Part shown: in pieces, positions 58,640 to 64,000 of the stretch
How the letters are laid out: the number at the start of each line of letters is the position of its first letter
How positions within the stretch are numbered: position 1 is the stretch's first letter
Source of the DNA: Avena insularis
Taxonomy: Eukaryota > Streptophyta > Magnoliopsida > Poales > Poaceae
Assembly (NCBI GenBank): GCA_023614405.1
Contig: CM042687.1
Span: 263,419,480-263,483,479 of the forward strand
Direction of reading: 5' to 3'
DNA: 64,000 nucleotides
The notes under the pieces: generated by a model
Seen by the model: only the letters and a program-made list of their open reading frames with translations
Databases searched by the model: none
Told to the model about the DNA's origin: nothing
Program-made: the position numbers and the translations under genes

Positions 58640-61600
58640 TGCCAACACCCGGATTTTTCAATCCTAGATGCATGTTATGCCATACATCGCAATCCCAGGA
58701 TTACCATTTTTGCGAGACATAACAGAATTGGATACCATAGTACTTCATCCATTACAAATGATACATAAGTTCTTACACAAATAGGGATCTCATGATCCAG
58801 TTCTTAATACAATATCAAGCAGCGGAATACGTAATAATAACGGTAGCGTAGGCGAAGCTCCATCTTCGGGGTCACAGGCAATGCGGACGATGGGAGATGA
58901 TCCTAGTTGTCGTAACCTTCCTGGGGTCCATCTTCGAGGTACTCTCCTTCATAGTCTGGCCATGGGAATAGCCAGGGACAAAGCCATGAGTACTCTTTAA
59001 GTACTCGCAAAGTAATACTAACAAGGAAAGGGGGTTTTTGGATAATAGGACACTAGGCTCTAGGGTTGTTTTGCAAAAAGCCAGGTTTATCTTTACTAAG
59101 TTCCAAAGTTAGTCACAATTTTATAACTCCTAAGTGGGATCTTGTAATTCAGGTCACAACTCTATTGTGGTCAAGTCAAAGTCTCACTTCATTTCACAAG
59201 TCATTTTCAAAAGGGTCTGACGGGGGAACAGTATGGCCACTCCAACTGTCCATAATCATGACGCGGCTATTGGAATAGTTTGACACTCTGCAGAGATTGT
59301 ACACTTTCACCACAACATTCGATACATCCGTCAGGAATAAATCCTGAATTCACCATACTCAGTATGCGGATAATCAATCCTAACCTTTCGATTACACGCC
59401 CTAGTATAAGAACCTCTCCTGTGAGTTTGGCCTCCCAACCATGACCACTGTCATCTTGGGTACCGCATGTGGACAATCTTCACAAGGTAGCCTCAGCTCA
59501 GACCTTGGCCGTGAGGGAACTAATACTAAGGTATATAAGTTTCAGTCAAGCCCTACCCAATATTCGGGTATTGTGGTTGTACGATAAAATTGGAATGGTA
59601 TATCCGCATGACAACCATCAGTTTTATAAAGGGCTAAGGCTCATGCCTCAACATTTTCATCACCAAAATCATCAAGTGTTTGGAAACACATGTCCAAAAC
59701 ATTTCAATAGAATGATCCATCACTCCAAGGTTTTCATAACCATTTTTCCACCAAGTATTCCCATCTAAAGTTGATCAAGTTTTATGCTTAGCACTAGCAT
59801 CTATAGGTGGGGGTAGTACTAATGAGGGGTGGTAACTAGTGGAGTTTCACTAAGTCTAACCTTATACCTTAGGCTGAGATCAAGGTTTCTAGCTTAGGCC
59901 AAATTTTATGCTCTTTAAGCAACCTTCAACACAACTGTCTAGTATCTACCAAACTCTTAGGTAGACTCTAAGTAAACTTTGATAAAGAAATAAAGTAAGA
60001 AGCGTGCCATAAAACTAGGATTGGTTTAGAAAGTAGGTATGATCACATATGCTTAAGGCATATAGTATTCATATCACAAGCATGGGTTTGTGGCAACAAT
60101 AGGGTATCTTGCAAGTGTTAGCTTGCATGGGTCAACTTGACTAGTAAGGCTTGCATCAATGTCAATATAAGGTTGCATAGTTACTAGCCTTCATAGGTAT
60201 AGTATCTTGCAAGTGTTAGCTTGCCTTGTGCAGAGCAGTGGTTGAAGTTCTCCTCGGCTTCTTCTTCGTAGTATCCTCCTTCCTCCTCGTATCCTTGGTG
60301 CATTAGCGTCTATGAATAAATACGAGGTACACAATCACCAAACAATACTTAACTACTTGCAATCATCACACACAAGGGTCCTATAGATGAGCTAGCATCA
60401 TCTCTAACATTACAAGGTTAAGGATTGGCTTAAATCTTTTTATTTTAGAAAAGTAATTTCTACTCATTGAAAAACTACTTAAGATTTAATATTCTCCAAA
60501 CTAAACATGGGATCATGTTGACACATGTCATCACCACATATTGTAGTCCATGGGAATGTGATTTAAAGTGGTGTCACAATTTAATAAGGTTTTACCCTTT
60601 TATTTAATTAATTAAAGTGGCTAGAAATGCTTATGAAGCATTCTTTTATTCCTTGAACATTATTTCTGCAAGTAAACCTATATATTTTATATATTCTGAA
60701 AGGTATGGTTAAATGTGATTTTTGAGAGTTGGAATCAACTCAAAAGCTTTTATGGTTTAAATTTGAAAAATATTTGAATGCAGAAAAGCTTCTGCCTTGT
60801 TATTTTTGCTATGGGTGATCTACTGATCCAAATGACTTGAATCCAACGGTCTTGGATTAAGCATTCACAGACCTTTCCAACAAAATTGGTTTCATCCAAT
60901 TTGGTGCACTGAATCGATCTGGGTTGATTTTTGAAGTTGGGTACAGAAGTGTGTTTGAATTTAAAAAGAAAAGGTTTAATTTGAATTGCTGGGCTGCGCG
61001 GGAAATTCTAACGGGCCGGCCTGCTAAGCGCAGTGCTCCCGCGGGCTGCTTAAGTGGGTGTCCCTACTCGTCAGTGACACGGGCTGGGCGAAGCGGTATG
61101 GGGCAATGTGGATCGTTCGATCGAGTTCTAATCCAACGGCTGGGGGTCATCATCGACGCGAGACAGCTCCGGCGAGAACGAAACCTAGCGCGGCCAGTGG
61201 GGTGTGCTGGGGGCTCACCGGGGTACTGGCGAGGGTCGGCGAGGCGGGCGAACGGCGAAGTCGATGACGGCGAACCTCCTGGTACCGGTGGCTTCTCCTG
61301 GGGCGGCTCCAATCGCTGGCTCCCTTCTTCTCCGGCAGCAGCAGGCTCCGGTGAAATTCGGCGATGTGGTGCTCGCTTTGCTCGAGAATGGTGTGGCACG
61401 ATCAGGGGAGAGGGAGTGAGATGGTGTGATGAATTCGTGGGGTGGCCTCTATTTATAGTCGCGAAGCCCGGCCGTGAGCGCAAGGTGAGCTCGTCGAAAG
61501 GCGACGTTGGTGACTAATGGCATGGGCAAGGGTAGGGGCGGTTGTGTCTCTGGCGATGCTCAACGACATGGTCGCGAGGCATGGGCGGTGTGGTTTGGTC

Positions 61601-62690
61601 TGAGCGGCGGTGCTCGGCGGTGGCGGCGGCCTATGCGGCGGTGGTACCGTGTATGGCATGCTGACAAACGGGGTGTCTGGCGGTCTCTGGTCGTGGTGAT
61701 CGTGTATACGCGGTGAGGGCGGTAGCGATGCAGGTGATGGTCGTGGTGGCGCTCTGGCGCACGACCATATGGTGCAGGTGTGTCTCGCGCTGCGTGTGCA
61801 GGGCTTGGCAACGCTCGTGGCTAGGACAGACAGTGGCGGTGGACGGTGGGCTGCCTCCCAGACATGCTGGCTAGGCTTGCTGCTGCTCCTAGCTTGCTGT
61901 CCACAATGGGGTGACATGGGGTTGCTCGGCTGTTCACCATTAATGGCAATGGCAAGCTCACAGGGGTGCTAGTGTTGGGCTAATCTTTCTAGATGCTCTA
62001 CTGAGTTGTGTGTGAGCTAACTAGGGAACAAGTTAGGCAAGAATCACTGCACACTATAGTGTTTGTGGTTTTGTTTGATTTGTGTCTGCAACCTGTTTGA
62101 TGAAATGGCCGCATGAACTCAAGTTTTGAATTTTGAAATGAATTTTGGTGGGTTTGCTAGATTGGTTCTGGTGAGTCTGCAGATGCTTGGGTTTTGAAAG
62201 TTGAGCTTGTTTGGGTGGGTTTTGGAAAAGTGGGATCTTCCCATATGAAGAAGATTCAATTTTGAATTGTCATTTAAACTATGCATTTGAAAGTTTCTGG
62301 ATGATCACAAAGTGGGCCTTGATACTCTGTTATGAGTACATTCAAGGGGTGCAAAGATCCAGAAAAGTTTCTGTTAGGTTTTGAAAGTTTGAGACAGCCA
62401 AAGTAGGCATGTGAGTTAAATTGGCCAAAATGACCATTCACTTAATATATTTGTTTTGATTTACTTGTCTTTAGGAAAAGTGTGGGGAATGTTTTAGATG
62501 ATGTTCTTTTCACCTAAGAAACATTTTACAAGCAATGGATCACACAAACAAGGTGGTTTTTAAAGAAATTCAAAATTCATGCATACACATATACATGCAT
62601 TCATGAATTGATTTAGAAAAGTTTTTGTTAATCCTAAACTTGATGATTAGTGTTTTGATGATCTAAGTTTGATATTTTTGGGATGTTACA
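58640..62690 (-). repeat. 5' LTR of element F (right copy)
   Basis: 4051 bp, beginning tgccaacaccc (one change from the left copy) and ending gatgttaca. The minus-strand TATA candidate is at 61450-61457. If it is used, the transcript leader would run about 2.8 kb through the LTR before the primer site. Differences from the left copy concentrate in the CpG-rich core at about 61190-61800. Confidence 0.95.
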
Positions 62691-62695
62691 GAAGC

Positions 62696-64000
62696 TATGC
62701 ACAAAGATCTCAACAACTTTGAGAGAAACAAAGTGTGGAAGTTAGTTGAGAAGCCAAAGGATTCCGCAATGTTATTGAAACAAAGTGGATATTCAAGAAC
62801 AAGCAAGATGAGCATGGAATTATAGTAAGGAACAAGGCTAGATTGGTTGCACAAGGGTATTCTCAAATTGAAGGCATTGATTATGGAGAGACTTATGCAC
62901 CTGTGGCTCGTCTTGAATCCATCCGTATCCTTCTTGCTTATGCGGCACATCATAACTTTAAGTTGCAACAAATGGATGTAGAAAGTGCATTCCTTTATGG
63001 TACTTTAAATGAATTGGTATATGTTAAGCAACCCCCGGTATTTGAGGACCCCAACTTCCCAAACCATGTCTACAAACTTGATAAGGCGCTCTATGGGCTC
63101 AAGCAAGCCCCACGCACGTGGTATGAGCACCTTAGAGAGTTATTGTTTGACCGTGGCTTTGAGGTTGGGAAAATCGATCCCACTCTATTTACTAAGAGGG
63201 TCAATGGGGAGATTTTTGTATGCCAAATATGTTGATGATATTATCTTTGGCTCATCTAACAAAGCTTTTAATGATGAATTCTCAAAGCTTATGACTAGTA
63301 GGTTCCGGATGTCTTTGATGGGGGAGTTGAAAGTATTTCTTGGCTTTGAGATCAAGCAAGTTAGAGGAGGAACATTCTTCAACCAAGCCAAGTATACTCA
63401 AGATATGCTCAAGAGATTCAAAATGCAAGATTTGAATGGAGCTCCTACTCCCATGGCTACAAAGACTCATCTAGAACAAAATCCAAATGGTAAAGATGTG
63501 GATCAAAAGGTATACCGGTCTATGATTGGTTCTTTGCTTTACCTTTGTGCATCTAGACCCGATATTGTGTTGAGTGTAGGTGTGTGTGCAAGATATCAAG
63601 CGGCTCCTAAAGAAATCCATCTAATGGCGGTCAAGAGAATCTTTCGATATTTAGTTCATACCCCATTTTATGGTCTTTGGTATCCTCAAGGATCAACATT
63701 TGCTCTTTGTGGATACACGGATTTGGATTGGGTGGGGGACAAGGATTATAGAAAATCTACATCCGGGGCTTGCCAATTCCTTGGTAGGTCCTTGGTATGT
63801 TGGTCTTCTAAGAAGAAAAATTGTATATCTCTCTCAACCGCCGAAGCCGAGTATGTTGATGCCGCTAGTGCTTGCACTCAATTGCTATGGATGAGGCAAG
63901 CTTTAAAGGAATATGGTGTCTATTGTGACAAAGTGCCTCTTCTATGTGACAATGAATGTGCCATCAAAATTGCATACAACCCGGTGGATCACACAAGGAC
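62696..64000 (+). pseudogene. pol of element E, part 2: reverse transcriptase and RNase H
   Basis: The frame resumes from 49961 with MHKDLNNFERN. A frameshift lies near 62775 and RT continues from 62843 (ARLVAQGYSQIEGIDYGETY). Another frameshift near 63216 precedes YVDD at 63228-63239. From there the frame stays open to the window end through RNase H (GYTDLDW, STAEAEYV, LCDNECA). Both active sites are kept. The right end is outside. Confidence 0.88.

Larger units (their letters stand above)
49962..62690 (-). mobile_element. Gypsy chromovirus F (Tekay/Del-like), complete, TSD GAAGC
   Basis: The element is 12,729 bp with LTRs of 4061 and 4051 bp and a perfect 5-bp duplication GAAGC (49957-49961 and 62691-62695). 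The primer site lies beside the right LTR, so it reads leftward. The interior (4.6 kb) has an extra ORF, only the start of gag, the end of protease, then RT, RNase H, integrase and a chromodomain-like C-terminus. The first 400 bp of the LTRs differ at only two places, so insertion is recent. It is nested in E, which is nested in LTR G. Confidence 0.95.
44088..64000 (+). mobile_element. SIRE-type copia element E (interrupted by F, right end outside window)
   Basis: LTR 44088-45416, a Met-tRNA primer site, an unusually large gag (about 820 codons) and a pol in integrase-RT order mark a Sirevirus-like copia element of the Maximus kind. Gypsy element F sits inside pol at 49962-62690. Removing it and one GAAGC copy rejoins the codons exactly. 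RNase H is still open at the window end, so the 3' LTR is not seen. Confidence 0.92.

Overview
The window is a stretch of large, repeat-rich plant nuclear DNA, almost certainly from a Triticeae grass (wheat, barley, rye, Aegilops). About 85-90% of it is nested LTR retrotransposons. All recognisable primer-binding sites match initiator-Met tRNA, and the LTR termini, polypurine tracts and proteins are of types I know from Triticeae. Nothing suggests bacterial, organellar or viral-genome sequence. No tRNA, rRNA or CRISPR feature was seen. Family names are from memory and only indicative.

Layout. 1-8522: copia element A (plus strand), its 5' LTR cut by the window edge, followed by an unusual tail (8523-8674) that repeats the start of its internal region. 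8694-14417: fragment of an Athila-like gypsy element H (gag-protease only, long non-coding 3' part, one LTR). 14418-17158: 3' half of copia element B. 17159-17573 and 26385-~27218: two pieces of an older element J, split by copia element C (17574-26384, minus strand, TSD TATCT). ~27219-33998: a ~6.8-kb gene island. 33999-42973: complete copia element D (minus, TSD TAAGC). 42979-44087: short unknown stretch and the start of a gypsy-type LTR (G). 44088-64000: SIRE-type copia element E (plus), running off the right edge and itself split by gypsy chromovirus F (49962-62690, minus, TSD GAAGC, LTRs of about 4.05 kb).

The one convincing host gene lies at 28266-31183 on the minus strand. It has three exons joined in phase by canonical splice sites and encodes a ~620-residue coiled-coil protein of the plant BRANCHLESS TRICHOME/USO1-like ('At5g41620-like') family. 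A 16-C run and a minimal upstream ORF that overlaps its start codon sit just before it, and several W-box cores lie in intron 1.

I found no wholly new biological system. The most interesting points are these: (i) elements B and C share the same destroyed reverse-transcriptase active site (YVED for YVDD), which points to a non-autonomous copia lineage moved in trans, with the better preserved D as a same-family candidate partner; (ii) F is a recent insertion that lacks most of gag and the protease active site but carries an extra coiled-coil ORF before gag; (iii) several unrelated LTRs have their TATA box inside an inverted repeat; (iv) LTR pairs differ mainly by small indels at CG/CCG sites, the same alleles recurring between elements, which looks like residual consensus error and means some 'frameshifts' here may not be real.
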